Below, piece after piece: positions 8,169-16,115 of a stretch of DNA of 64,000 bases. A program made the translations under genes and the position numbers. Numbering within the stretch: the stretch's first letter is position 1; every line of letters begins with the position of its first letter. The notes under the pieces were generated by a model. That model saw only the letters and a list, made by a program, of their open reading frames with translations. It was not told the origin of the DNA and made no database searches. Source of the stretch: Oscillospiraceae bacterium. Its GTDB lineage: Bacteria; Bacillota; Clostridia; Oscillospirales; Oscillospiraceae. Location of the stretch: assembly GCA_017428565.1 (NCBI GenBank), contig JAFRQP010000083.1, positions 1 through 64,000 of the forward strand, given 5' to 3'.

Positions 8169-8909
8169 ATGATCTTTTATTTCACCGGAACCGGAAACTC
8201 CCTGTTTGCAGCCAAGACGCTCGCCCACGAGGGCGAAGAAGTGATCTCGATGATCGAGGCCGTGCGCAGCAAGGCGTTTCACTACACGCTGAAGGATAAC
8301 GAGCCGCTCGGCTTTGTGTTTCCCGTCTATTTCTACACGGTGAGCGATCCCGTGCTTGAGTTTGTCTCCAACCTGACCGTAGAGAACGCGGGCTTCGTCT
8401 ACGCGGTCATCCCATGTGGGGCGAGCATCGGCGCTGCGGGCGGCTTTTTGAAGAGCGAGCTGAAAAAGCGCGGCCTGGAGCTGCAGCGGGTCGACGCGCT
8501 GGTCGTGCCGGACGGCGCGCTGATCTTCTACGACATCGACTCCCCGGAGAAAATGGGAAAGCGGCTGGAGACGGCGACAAAGGAGCTTGCGTCCATCAAG
8601 CAGGCCATCGACAGACGCGAGGGCAACAGCATCAAGGGCAGCCCCGTGCTGGGGAAAATGGGGCTCGCCGCCTACCACGCCTGCATGAGCACGAAAGCGT
8701 TTCATGCCGACGAGAAGTGCGTCGGCTGCGGAACATGCGCCTCGATCTGCCCGTCCGGGGCAATCAGCATGGTCGACGGCCGCCCGGCCTGGACGAAAAG
8801 CAAATGCCTCAAATGCTGCGGCTGCCTGGGCCGCTGCCCGGTCTCCGCGATCCAGTATGGGAAGAAGACAGCCTCCCGCGGGCGTTACGTGAATCCGGTT
8901 CTGAAATGA
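8169..8909 (+). CDS. EFR1-type flavodoxin/ferredoxin fusion protein
   Basis: A 246-residue protein typical of the EFR1 family of anaerobic Firmicutes. It starts with the flavodoxin-like phosphate loop MIFYFTGTGNSLFAAKTLA, continues through a flavodoxin-like domain to about residue 170, and ends in two [4Fe-4S] motifs, CVGCGTCASICPSGAI and CLKCCGCLGRCPVSAI. It should shuttle electrons in the cytoplasm between FMN and iron-sulfur centres. A second ferredoxin-like gene follows 49 bases later, suggesting a shared redox function. Confidence 0.9.
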   Translation: MIFYFTGTGNSLFAAKTLAHEGEEVISMIEAVRSKAFHYTLKDNEPLGFVFPVYFYTVSDPVLEFVSNLTVENAGFVYAVIPCGASIGAAGGFLKSELKKRGLELQRVDALVVPDGALIFYDIDSPEKMGKRLETATKELASIKQAIDRREGNSIKGSPVLGKMGLAAYHACMSTKAFHADEKCVGCGTCASICPSGAISMVDGRPAWTKSKCLKCCGCLGRCPVSAIQYGKKTASRGRYVNPVLK

Positions 8910-8958
8910 CACCGGGGAAAACACGGAAGAGAAAAAGACAAATAAGGAGATTAGGTTC

Positions 8959-9684
8959 ATGATCCGTAAGATTATCCATATTGATGAGGAAAAGTGCAAT
9001 GGCTGCGGCCTGTGTGCCAGCGCGTGCCACGAGGGCGCGATCGATATCGTGGGCGGCAAGGCGAAGCTGGTGCGGGAGCATTTCTGCGACGGCTTTGGCG
9101 ACTGCCTGCCGAACTGCCCCGCCGGCGCGATCAGCTTTGAAGAGAGAGAAGCCCCGGCTTATGACGAGGCGGCGGTGAAGGCGGCTCAGAAGAAGAAAGC
9201 CATGGAGAAGCTCATGCGCGAGGTACAGGCCGGAGGCGGCTGCCCCGGCTCGCGGACAATGGAGCTGCGCAGGGAAGCCGCGCCGGAACAGGAGACCGCG
9301 CCGGTGAGCGTTCGCCCTGTGTCCCGCCTGAATCAGTGGCCCTGCCAGATCAAGCTCCTGCCGACGCAGGCGCATTTCTTTGACGGCGCGAAGCTGCTGA
9401 TCGCGGCGGACTGCACAGCCTACGCCTATGCCAACATGCACGAGGACTTCATGAAGGGCAAGATCACCGGCATCGGCTGCCCGAAGCTGGACGCGGTGGA
9501 CTATTCCGAGAAGCTGACGGCGATCATCCGCGACAACGACGTCAAGAGCGTGACTATCGTGCGCATGGATGTGCCCTGCTGCGGCGGGCTGCAGCGCGCC
9601 GCGGAGACAGCCCTCAGAAACAGCGGCAAGTTCATCCCCTGGCAGATCGTGACGATCTCCCGGGATGGAAGGATCCTGGATTAA
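8959..9684 (+). CDS. Ferredoxin-domain iron-sulfur protein
   Basis: A 241-residue protein. The N-terminal 60 residues form a ferredoxin-like domain: CNGCGLCASACHEGAI is complete, while the second motif CDGFGDCLPNCPAGAI has only three of the usual four cysteines. A helical linker is followed by a C-terminal domain with CPGSR, ADCTAY, GIGCPKLD and DVPCCGGLQ, which may bind another metal site. Similar proteins occur near electron-transfer genes in anaerobes, but no precise reaction is known. The start has AAGGAGATT upstream. Confidence 0.87.
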   Translation: MIRKIIHIDEEKCNGCGLCASACHEGAIDIVGGKAKLVREHFCDGFGDCLPNCPAGAISFEEREAPAYDEAAVKAAQKKKAMEKLMREVQAGGGCPGSRTMELRREAAPEQETAPVSVRPVSRLNQWPCQIKLLPTQAHFFDGAKLLIAADCTAYAYANMHEDFMKGKITGIGCPKLDAVDYSEKLTAIIRDNDVKSVTIVRMDVPCCGGLQRAAETALRNSGKFIPWQIVTISRDGRILD

Positions 9685-9816
9685 AAGACGGCATATGAGG
9701 GCTCCCGGTGGGCCTCATCATTCTTGAAATCTTCCTCGCAGAATGGATACAATCACACGATAGCTCTGGAAATGCACCCCCTATTTGCACCCCCTGCACC
9801 CCCTATAAAGCGGCAT

Positions 9817-9842
9817 GAGCGCCTCCGTTGATGGAGGCGCTC
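9817..9842. terminator. Bidirectional terminator between convergent genes
   Basis: A perfect 10-bp stem GAGCGCCTCC / GGAGGCGCTC with a six-base loop lies between the ferredoxin gene and the end of the minus-strand SirTM gene. Just to its left are three closely spaced copies of GCACCCCCT (9775-9805). Confidence 0.7.
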
Positions 9843-9857
9843 AAAGCATATTCCGGG

Positions 9858-10844
9858 CTATCTGAACTTCTTTATTACTTCTCCGCTGTCGCCATCGATG
9901 CAGATGGACTGGCTCTCGATCTGCTTCGGGCAGATCGCCTCATCGTAATTTAGGCAAGCGTATACGGCTTTAGGATTCTCCGCCGTCATAGCCCAGAAGG
10001 GATATTTGATGATGACCGGGGTGTTGGCTCCCACGCCGATTTCCAAATACAAAACATGCCGGCTTTCGACGCTTTTCAGAAAAGACGCATATCTTGCGGA
10101 TGACTCCTGCCAACCTGCGTCCTCCACAAAGGTATCGTCGCTGCGCAGGTTCATTGCGGCCTTACCGCCCTCCGGGATCTCCGGGAGCAGGTCGTGCGGG
10201 ACGCGCATCGAGATCTTCCGATCCTGCGGCACATGAAAGATGCCGTTGTCATCCCGGACAAAGCCTTGCGCTTCCATGGCCAGCATGACCCAAGCCTCGT
10301 TGTCCCAGGTCTTTTTGATCCTGCCGGACGCGCTTTGAAACAGGCCGTAATCGCCCTGCGTATAGAACAGGCGCTTTTTGTCAAAGCCTGCCCTCTGGAA
10401 CTGGTGATCCACGTTCGTGGTGATGACGAAGTAGTTCTTATCCTGCACCATCGCAAGCAGATCCTTGTAAACGGGCTTCGGCGGGTCGATATAGCGGTTA
10501 AAGTAGATATGCCGCGCCCACCAGGCCCAGCGCGTCTCCTCATCCGGGAAGGGCCAGAAACCGCCGGAATACATATCCGGGATGTGGAATCCGTCAATAA
10601 AATCGAAGAAATACCGCTCAAACCGCTCTCCACTGTAGGTGAGGCCCGCCGCAGTGGAGAGGCCCGCGCCCGCGCCAATCACGACGGCTTCGGCGCTGTC
10701 CAGTTCCCGTTTCAGCCGCTCGGTGTTCTCCTCGCGCGTTCCCGTCCCATAGGACAGCCCGCTTCGGAAGCTCCTCACGGCGCTCAGCCCCTTCTGGATC
10801 GAAGAGGTATATCCGTTTTCTTTTTTAATATAATAGTCTCTCAT
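9858..10844 (-). CDS. SirTM class M sirtuin, protein ADP-ribosyltransferase
   Basis: A 328-residue sirtuin of the macrodomain-linked SirTM class, which transfers ADP-ribose from NAD to a protein rather than deacetylating it. The NAD loop is VIGAGAGLSTAAGL (residues 55-68). The catalytic-site signature TTNVDHQFQRAGF gives Asn144, and YTQGDYG gives Gln163 in place of the sirtuin histidine, as known for SirTM. The zinc-ribbon cysteines of canonical sirtuins are missing. Its start overlaps the end of the macrodomain gene by 20 bases, so the two are coupled. The usual lipoylated GcvH-like carrier and lipoate ligase genes are not present here, so the target is unknown. Confidence 0.9.
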   Translation of the reverse strand: MRDYYIKKENGYTSSIQKGLSAVRSFRSGLSYGTGTREENTERLKRELDSAEAVVIGAGAGLSTAAGLTYSGERFERYFFDFIDGFHIPDMYSGGFWPFPDEETRWAWWARHIYFNRYIDPPKPVYKDLLAMVQDKNYFVITTNVDHQFQRAGFDKKRLFYTQGDYGLFQSASGRIKKTWDNEAWVMLAMEAQGFVRDDNGIFHVPQDRKISMRVPHDLLPEIPEGGKAAMNLRSDDTFVEDAGWQESSARYASFLKSVESRHVLYLEIGVGANTPVIIKYPFWAMTAENPKAVYACLNYDEAICPKQIESQSICIDGDSGEVIKKFR

Positions 10845-11658
10845 ACAGCTTCCTGTCCTTATCCGAGAACACGTTGAAGATCACGCGATCCATGCGCTCT
10901 CCGTGCTCGTCCAGCCATTCCGCGACCGTCCTGACCGCAATCTCTGCGGCCCTGTCTGCCGGGAAATGAAATACGCCTGTGGAGATGCAGCAGAAAGCCA
11001 CGGACCGCAGACCGTTCTCCGCGCATAAATCCAGCGTGTTGCGATAACAATCGGCAAGCTGCCGTTCATGCTCTTCTGTCAGCGGTCCCTCCACGATCGG
11101 CCCTACAATGTGGATGACCTTTTTCGCCGGGAGATTGTAGCCCTCCGTCAGCATGGGTACGGCAGTGGGCTGTTCATAGTCCCTGCCGTACTTTGCCCGA
11201 AGCAGCTTCATCTGCCGATCGCACTCCGAGCGGAGCTGCACCCCGGCGAAGGTGTGGATGCAGTTGTCGATGCAGGTGTGCATCGGGACGAAGCAGCCCA
11301 GCATCTGCGAGTTGGCCGCGTTGACAATGGCGTCCACGGCAAGCCGCGTGATATCGCCCTGCCAGAGAGAAAGCTGCAAGGCGTGAGCAACTGTGCTACC
11401 CTGCTCCGCGAGCGTGGGGATCTCCGCAAGAGGCACGGGCCCCTTTTCGGCGTTTCGTTCGCTCAGGTATTCATCCTGTACGGTGAGCACCTCATCCGGC
11501 AGCCTTCGCGGCATGCGGATGTTCATTAGGGATCGAAGGATCCGCCGTTTTCCATCCACATCTTGCGGTGTCTGCAGATCTCTATATTTTTCGGAGTCGG
11601 CCTTGAATTCCTCCACGAGATAATCCAGGCGCTGCTCCTGTGTCATTTTCTCTTTCAT
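10825..11658 (-). CDS. Zinc-containing macrodomain protein ADP-ribosyl hydrolase
   Basis: A 277-residue protein-ADP-ribose hydrolase. The macrodomain begins near residue 97 with WQGDITRL and the ADP-ribose loop IVNAANSQMLGCFVPMHTCI. Cys122, His127 and Cys129 fit the zinc-ligand set of the SirTM-linked macrodomains. A helical N-terminal extension of about 90 residues is normal for this group. It should remove the modification added by the overlapping SirTM. AGGAGGG precedes the chosen ATG by six bases; the longer frame upstream has no better site. Confidence 0.92.
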   Translation of the reverse strand: MKEKMTQEQRLDYLVEEFKADSEKYRDLQTPQDVDGKRRILRSLMNIRMPRRLPDEVLTVQDEYLSERNAEKGPVPLAEIPTLAEQGSTVAHALQLSLWQGDITRLAVDAIVNAANSQMLGCFVPMHTCIDNCIHTFAGVQLRSECDRQMKLLRAKYGRDYEQPTAVPMLTEGYNLPAKKVIHIVGPIVEGPLTEEHERQLADCYRNTLDLCAENGLRSVAFCCISTGVFHFPADRAAEIAVRTVAEWLDEHGERMDRVIFNVFSDKDRKLYERLLY

Positions 11659-11676
11659 GTTGAGCCCTCCTGCGAA

Positions 11677-11708
11677 CAAGGCTCCGGAGCAACTGTCCCG
11701 GAGCCTTG
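11677..11708 (-). other. Hairpin between Rrf2 and macrodomain genes
   Basis: An 11-bp inverted repeat CAAGGCTCCGG / CCGGAGCCTTG with a ten-base loop begins three bases after the Rrf2 stop. There is no T run after it on the minus strand, so partial read-through into the macrodomain gene is likely. It could act as an attenuator or RNA-stability element. Confidence 0.6.
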
Positions 11709-11710
11709 CA

Positions 11711-12148
11711 CTATTCATTTGCGATCAATTCCAGCGCGCCGGAGCGGAGATCTTCGACGGTATATCGCTTCATCTCGTCTTCCATGGCGCCCTGTATGGC
11801 CTGCAGCTTCTGATCGAGCAGAGCGTGAATGTTCCTTCCCACCGGGCATTCGGGATTTGGGTTCTCGTGGAAGTGGAACAGATCGCCGTTTTCGATCGGC
11901 TCGATCGCCTCGTACACGTCATAGAATGTGATCTCATTCAGCGGCTTTGTGATCGTGATGCCGCCTGTACCTCTGGCGACCTCGATCAGCCCAGCGGTTT
12001 TGAGCTGCGTTAGAATTTTACGAATGATCACAGGATTGGTGTTGATCGATCCGGCAAGGAAGTCGCTGGTTACCTTGTAATCGTCCTTGAACACCTCTAC
12101 GCAGGTGAAGATATGTAGCGCGACCGTAAATCTGCTGGAAATCTGCAT
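11711..12148 (-). CDS. Rrf2-family transcriptional regulator
   Basis: A 145-residue Rrf2 protein: N-terminal winged helix with the recognition segment NTNPVIIRKILTQLKTAGL and the wing GTGGITI. The three-cysteine cluster of [2Fe-2S] Rrf2 proteins is incomplete; only Cys in FTCVEVF and in NPECPVG are seen, so an iron-sulfur cluster is uncertain. AGGAGGTGG precedes the ATG. An operator of the form TGCTGTAA-N9-TTACATCA overlaps its -35 region, and the same site overlaps the -35 of the upstream SnoaL gene, so it probably represses itself and that gene. It may sense a redox or metabolite signal linked to the ADP-ribosylation pair downstream. Confidence 0.92.
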   Translation of the reverse strand: MQISSRFTVALHIFTCVEVFKDDYKVTSDFLAGSINTNPVIIRKILTQLKTAGLIEVARGTGGITITKPLNEITFYDVYEAIEPIENGDLFHFHENPNPECPVGRNIHALLDQKLQAIQGAMEDEMKRYTVEDLRSGALELIANE

Positions 12149-12169
12149 CCGACACCACCTCCTGCGACC

Positions 12170-12198
12170 ATTCTACTCGTTTTTTGCTGTAATTTCAA
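12170..12198 (-). promoter_or_regulatory. Promoter of the Rrf2 gene
   Basis: On the minus strand TTGAAA (12193-12198) and TAGAAT (12170-12175) are separated by 17 bases, 22 bases before the Rrf2 start codon. Confidence 0.7.
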
Positions 12199-12209
12199 TA
12201 CTTACATCA
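12185..12209. promoter_or_regulatory. Rrf2 operator, site 1
   Basis: The inverted repeat TGCTGTAA-N9-TTACATCA overlaps the -35 box of the Rrf2 promoter. It matches site 2 (13065-13089) in both arms apart from one base and in most of the spacer. Confidence 0.7.
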
Positions 12210-12980
12210 AAACTTGCCGTTCTGATTCTGCCAGGTGTCCTCCGCTGCGATGGTCTCCATCACGTCCCAGTGCTCGGCAATCTTGCCGTTCTCGACTCTC
12301 CACAGATCATAGTAAGAGGTGGGAGCGCCGCCGAAGGTACCCTCGGAAACCGCGAGAACGTAGTCGCCCTGCGCCAGCACCTGATGCACGGTGGTATAGA
12401 TCATCTGGATACCCGCTTCGGCAAGAGCCGCGAGAGCCGCGCCGAGACCGGAAAGGCCGTCTGCAATGCCGGTGTTGTGCTGAATGTAGGCATCGCCATC
12501 GAAGTAGTCGGGCTTCTTCTGAGGGTTGTTGCCCTGCATCACGTCATACAGGAAGTTCTTGACCAGCTCGCGGTTCGTTTCGGTCTTATCGACGTCCTTC
12601 ACGGGAGCGACGTTGTCGATCTGGGTGTGGCCGGAGGGGTTCGGCTCGGCCTTGGCAGTGAGATTGTCCCAATGCTCGGCGATCTTGCCGTCTTCATCGA
12701 AGCGGAAGATGTCGAACGCGACCTGCTCGCCCATACCGGCGAAGTTGTAAACGGTCTGCAGGAACACCTTGTCGCCGTCGGCATAGGCGCGGATGTTATG
12801 GACGGTGGTCTTCACGGCAGCGGAGCCGAGGTAGGCAACGCTGCCGATAAAAGCGTCAGCGCCTGTGCCGTAGGCGAGGTTGTGCTGGATGTAACCGGGA
12901 GCCAGAAGCCCCTTTGCAGTTTCGGTGTCGCCGGTAGCAAAAGTGTTGATGAGAGCCAGAGCCTTTTCAATGTTCGTCAT
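12207..12980 (-). CDS. Tandem SnoaL-like domain protein
   Basis: A 257-residue protein made of two SnoaL/NTF2-like halves (about residues 1-120 and 130-257). Each half has a histidine-containing YIQHN motif (GYIQHNLAYGTGADAF and AYIQHNTGIADGLSGL) and ends with the GKIAEHWD signature. These cone-shaped domains bind small hydrophobic ligands or act as cyclases and isomerases; the reaction is not known here. The stop lies 58 bases before the Rrf2 gene. A promoter with an overlapping Rrf2-type operator sits 70-110 bases upstream of the start, so it is probably the main regulated target. Confidence 0.88.
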   Translation of the reverse strand: MTNIEKALALINTFATGDTETAKGLLAPGYIQHNLAYGTGADAFIGSVAYLGSAAVKTTVHNIRAYADGDKVFLQTVYNFAGMGEQVAFDIFRFDEDGKIAEHWDNLTAKAEPNPSGHTQIDNVAPVKDVDKTETNRELVKNFLYDVMQGNNPQKKPDYFDGDAYIQHNTGIADGLSGLGAALAALAEAGIQMIYTTVHQVLAQGDYVLAVSEGTFGGAPTSYYDLWRVENGKIAEHWDVMETIAAEDTWQNQNGKF

Positions 12981-13049
12981 GATTGTATCCTCCTGAATTC
13001 ATGATAGTGTGTTCTTGTTGTAACCATTGTGGTTTCAACTGACGGGCGT

Positions 13050-13078
13050 AATATAGCACAACCGTGATGTAATGTCAA
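13050..13078 (-). promoter_or_regulatory. Promoter of the SnoaL-like gene
   Basis: On the minus strand a consensus TTGACA (13073-13078) and TATATT (13050-13055) are exactly 17 bases apart. Confidence 0.8.
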
Positions 13079-13089
13079 TAGTTACATCA
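13065..13089. promoter_or_regulatory. Rrf2 operator, site 2
   Basis: A perfect inverted repeat TGATGTAA-N9-TTACATCA covers the -35 box of the SnoaL-like gene, the expected position for repression. The same element occurs at the Rrf2 promoter. Confidence 0.75.
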
Positions 13090-13163
13090 AAAAATTTTCA
13101 CCTCTGATTAACAAGAAAAGCCCTGCCAGACCATCACATGATCTTGCAAGGCCACAGTTTTTC

Positions 13164-13404
13164 TTAGGCTTTGATCTCTGTTCCGCACGGCAGCGTGAAC
13201 CGCAGGTCATCCTTGCCGTAGACGGTGACGTAGGAAACCAGGCTTCCCCAGGCCCGCGAGGAACTCGGCATAGATGATCTCAATAGTCGCGGCTTCTTCC
13301 TCGTTGATCACCAGTTCGCCGTGCTCACCCCGGTCGTAGCCCAGGAAGCGGCTGAAAAAGAAATAGGGTTTGAAAACAGGAAAAGCCTCAGACTGTCTGC
13401 GCAT
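13164..13404 (-). pseudogene. Remnant of a large serine recombinase
   Basis: Read on the minus strand, the segment 13404-13207 contains FSRFLGYDRGEHGELVIN and EEEAATIEIIYAEFLAGLG, the typical recombinase-domain text of clostridial large serine recombinases. Shortly after, in another frame, VTVYGKDDLRFTLPCGTEIKA ends at a TAA (13164-13166), which is a common C-terminus of the same family. The catalytic N-terminus and most of the middle are missing and the two parts are out of frame. This is therefore a deletion relic of an old mobile element. No intact att site can be identified. Confidence 0.75.
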
Positions 13405-13786
13405 CGACTGCCCGGGGCTTTTCTTGATCTGTAATCCACGTAATCTCTTTTTGCGCTTTAGAAATGATGGCGCCTAAGGCCGTACTTCACGGAGCGCCTG
13501 ACTGACAAATAATCACGATACCAGTCGAAATACAGGGGAATTTTGCTGTCAATCATGCTCTCATTGTGATATAATCATCCCAAATAAGCATCTTCACCCA
13601 CGACCATGTACAAGGACTATTCCGAGGCCTGCACCTGTCTCAACACGGGAAACTCCGTGAAGCACGAGGGCGATAAGCCCATGAATAAAACCTGGCGGCG
13701 GGATGCGCCAAGCCCGGCGAAGATTTTGGAGAAGACGAACAAGCTGGCGGTGGGGGAATCTGGAAAACAGGAGAGGAGATCTGACC
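13405..13786. other. Region between recombinase relic and CmpB-like gene
   Basis: No gene is supported here. It holds a likely promoter (extended -10 at 13567-13575) and about 205 bases of leader before the CmpB-like start. A plus-strand frame beginning at 13606 (83 codons) lacks a good ribosome site and any family resemblance and is not called. Confidence 0.55.
13567..13575 (+). promoter_or_regulatory. Extended -10 promoter for the CmpB-like gene
   Basis: TGATATAAT is a perfect extended -10. The -35 position is poor. It lies about 210 bases upstream of the start codon, leaving a long leader. Confidence 0.5.
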
Positions 13787-14716
13787 ATGACTTCGGAAAA
13801 CCTGGTTCATCTCATATTGTTGTTCTTTGCATACGCGTTTCTCGGTTGGTGTATTGAGGTCACATTGAAGTATTTCCAGTTCCATCGGTTCATCAACCGC
13901 GGCTTTCTGACCGGGCCCTGGCTTCCGATCTATGGCTCCGGTGCGGCATTGATCACCGTCGCCGTCAAAGGACTTGCGCCATTGGAATCCTCAGTCGGTA
14001 CAACATTCCTTATCTCTTTCATCCTTTGCGGCATCGTGGAGTATATGACGAGCTTTGTTCTGGAGAAACGCTTCCACGCCCGCTGGTGGGATTACAGCCA
14101 AAAGCCGATGAACCTTCATGGCCGTGTATGGATCGGGAATCTGATTCTCTTCGGCCTGGGCGGCGTTTTGATTGTGGAGCTGTTCAATCCGCTGCTCTTT
14201 CGGATTTCCGCCCATATGAGCATTCGCCTTCGGGAGGTTTTGGCAATTGTTCTGTCATGTATCTTTGCGGCAGACTATGCCATGTCCCACTTTGTGCTGA
14301 AGCTGGTAAAAACCGGAGTTGAGAGCAGCGAAGCAGACAATACAGAGGCGATTAACAAAGAGATCCATCTGCTGCTGCACGACCGATCCTTCTTCCACCG
14401 CCGCTTTGCGGAGGCTTATCCGGAGGTCATCTTCAGAACGGAACGCATTACCGCCAGAATGGAAGCGATCAAAGCGGAGACCGAGCGACTTCGCATGGAG
14501 GCTGCGCGGCGCGCTGCTGAGATGAGGGAAGAACTTGCGGTGAATCTTGAGCCGACAGCCAAGGTCAAAAACACGATCATCGAAAAGCAGCAGGCGCTGA
14601 TTGCCCTGCTGTACCAGGAGGATACGGCAAGCGATGAGATGAAGACCCTTAAGCGCGAAGTGGAAGAGAAACAGGCCTTGCTTCAAAAGCGCCGGGACCT
14701 TCTGCCAAAGCTGTGA
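13787..14716 (+). CDS. CmpB-like putative ABC transporter permease, membrane protein
   Basis: A 309-residue protein of the family often labelled putative ABC-transporter permease (CmpB type). The first segment ILLFFAYAFLGWCIEV and the motif FINRGFLTGPWLPIYGSGA are characteristic; four or five membrane segments lie in residues 1-180. The C-terminal 120 residues are charged and helical (for example MEAIKAETERLRMEAARRAA), probably a cytoplasmic coiled coil. The start at 13787 has a GGAGAGGAG site. No ATPase gene is next to it, and the transport role is only a database-style label; the true function is unknown. Confidence 0.85.
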   Translation: MTSENLVHLILLFFAYAFLGWCIEVTLKYFQFHRFINRGFLTGPWLPIYGSGAALITVAVKGLAPLESSVGTTFLISFILCGIVEYMTSFVLEKRFHARWWDYSQKPMNLHGRVWIGNLILFGLGGVLIVELFNPLLFRISAHMSIRLREVLAIVLSCIFAADYAMSHFVLKLVKTGVESSEADNTEAINKEIHLLLHDRSFFHRRFAEAYPEVIFRTERITARMEAIKAETERLRMEAARRAAEMREELAVNLEPTAKVKNTIIEKQQALIALLYQEDTASDEMKTLKREVEEKQALLQKRRDLLPKL

Positions 14717-14829
14717 GCATGGCAGACAACACGCTCGCGCAGGAATAGACGACAGTCCCAATAGCATAGAAGAAAAGGACAGGAGGGTTCGCTGCGCGGA
14801 GAAGTTCTTTCCGCGACAGCTCAAACACC

Positions 14830-15948
14830 ATGCTTGACAGAGATTTTGCTGAAAAATTCATTGACCGTGTGACCCGCTACACCGAGTATAACGTGAATAT
14901 CATGGATGAGCGCGGCATTATCATTGCCAGTTGCGACAAAGCCCGCTTCGGACAGTACCATGAGGTCGCATACCGCCTTGTCACCGGGACTGAGGAAATC
15001 GCAGACACCACGGGGATGTCGTTCCCAAACGTGTTGCCGGGCATCAATATGGTCATCGCCACCGGCGGGGTGCGTGAGGGTGTGGTGGGGGTGACCGGGG
15101 TGCCCGATGAGGTGCGTCCGGTTGCCCTGATGGTGAAAATGGCCTTCGAGACCATGCTCAAGTATGAGCGCCAACAGGAGGAGCAGCGCAGACGCGCCAA
15201 CAAAAAGGAGCATTTTATCTATCTTCTGACGCAGGTGGAAAACGCCGATCCTGCTCTGCTGCGGGAAATGGCGCGCGATCTGGGCTATCCGGAAGAGATG
15301 GTGCGCGCCCCGATCCTGCTGAAAACGCATCCCTGCGAAGCAAGCGAGCTGCTGAAGCTTTTGAGGAATGGGCCGCTGCACACGAACCGGGATTTCAGCT
15401 TTGCCCTGGATGACAGCCATGTGCTGGTGTTCAAAGGCTTCCAGCAGCAGAACAAGACCATAAACGCCGCATACCGAGACTTTCTGACGGACTATCTTTC
15501 TCCTGTCAAAGGCCGTGCGCAGGCCTACATCGGCAGCTTTCAGGACACCTATCCCCAGTACTGCTACGGCTACCGCCACTGCCGCTGGCTGGAAGAACGC
15601 TTTCCGGAGGCCAACGAACCGGTGTTCTTCTATGGGAATCTGAGCGCTTATCTGCGCGAGGCGATCCCCCTGCGGGAGCTGCAGCATGCCTTCAGTGTCT
15701 GCCGCAGTCAGATGAGCCCCGAACGCAGACGCAGCTTCTGCGAGACTGTGGGCGCTCTCATCGAAACGAACTATCACTTTCCCGAGGCCGCAGAACGCCT
15801 GTTCATCCACAAAAACACTTTGGTTTACCGATACAACGCTATCAAACAGGATCTTGGCATCGATCCCTTGGCGTCCGCGGCTGATCGGGCTTTATTGGAG
15901 GCGTTTTACAGCTATCTGCTTCGGACAAGGAAACCGGAAAGCGATTGA
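14830..15948 (+). CDS. CdaR-family sugar-diacid/glycerate regulator
   Basis: A 372-residue CdaR-type activator. The N-terminal diacid recognition domain starts at LDRDFAEKFIDRVTRYTEYN and includes MDERGIIIASCDKARFG and NMVIATGGVREGVVGVTG. The C-terminal PucR-type helix-turn-helix contains NYHFPEAAERLFIHKNTLVY RYNAIKQ in two parts. It is directly upstream of glycerate kinase and a GntP permease, the classical targets of CdaR, so glycerate or a sugar diacid is the likely inducer. The start has no clear Shine-Dalgarno sequence; the nearest AGGAGGG is about 45 bases upstream, suggesting weak translation. Confidence 0.92.
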   Translation: MLDRDFAEKFIDRVTRYTEYNVNIMDERGIIIASCDKARFGQYHEVAYRLVTGTEEIADTTGMSFPNVLPGINMVIATGGVREGVVGVTGVPDEVRPVALMVKMAFETMLKYERQQEEQRRRANKKEHFIYLLTQVENADPALLREMARDLGYPEEMVRAPILLKTHPCEASELLKLLRNGPLHTNRDFSFALDDSHVLVFKGFQQQNKTINAAYRDFLTDYLSPVKGRAQAYIGSFQDTYPQYCYGYRHCRWLEERFPEANEPVFFYGNLSAYLREAIPLRELQHAFSVCRSQMSPERRRSFCETVGALIETNYHFPEAAERLFIHKNTLVYRYNAIKQDLGIDPLASAADRALLEAFYSYLLRTRKPESD

Positions 15949-15986
15949 GTTTTCTTGCTTATGGAAATCCGCTATCCCACTCGACC

Positions 15987-16026
15987 GTGATCTTTGTGCT
16001 GACGGCACAAAGATCACAGCTTTTTT
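15987..16026 (+). terminator. Terminator after the CdaR-type gene
   Basis: A perfect 13-bp stem GTGATCTTTGTGC / GCACAAAGATCAC with a five-base loop, followed by AGCTTTTTT. Confidence 0.9.
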
Positions 16027-16115
16027 CAGCTCTGCGCGACATTCGCAAAAAACTGCCCCTGTGCTACAATGCAGACAGCTTAAGGAAATACGAAAAAACG
16101 AAAGGAACCAGCAAT

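Noticed and set aside
13458-13556. Minus-strand frame of 32 codons (starting MIDSKIPLYFDWYRDYL)
   Set aside because: Too short, no ribosome site; possibly part of the recombinase relic but not recognisable.
13606-13857. Plus-strand frame of 83 codons before the CmpB-like gene
   Set aside because: It has no good ribosome site and runs into the CmpB-like gene in another frame; no family resemblance.
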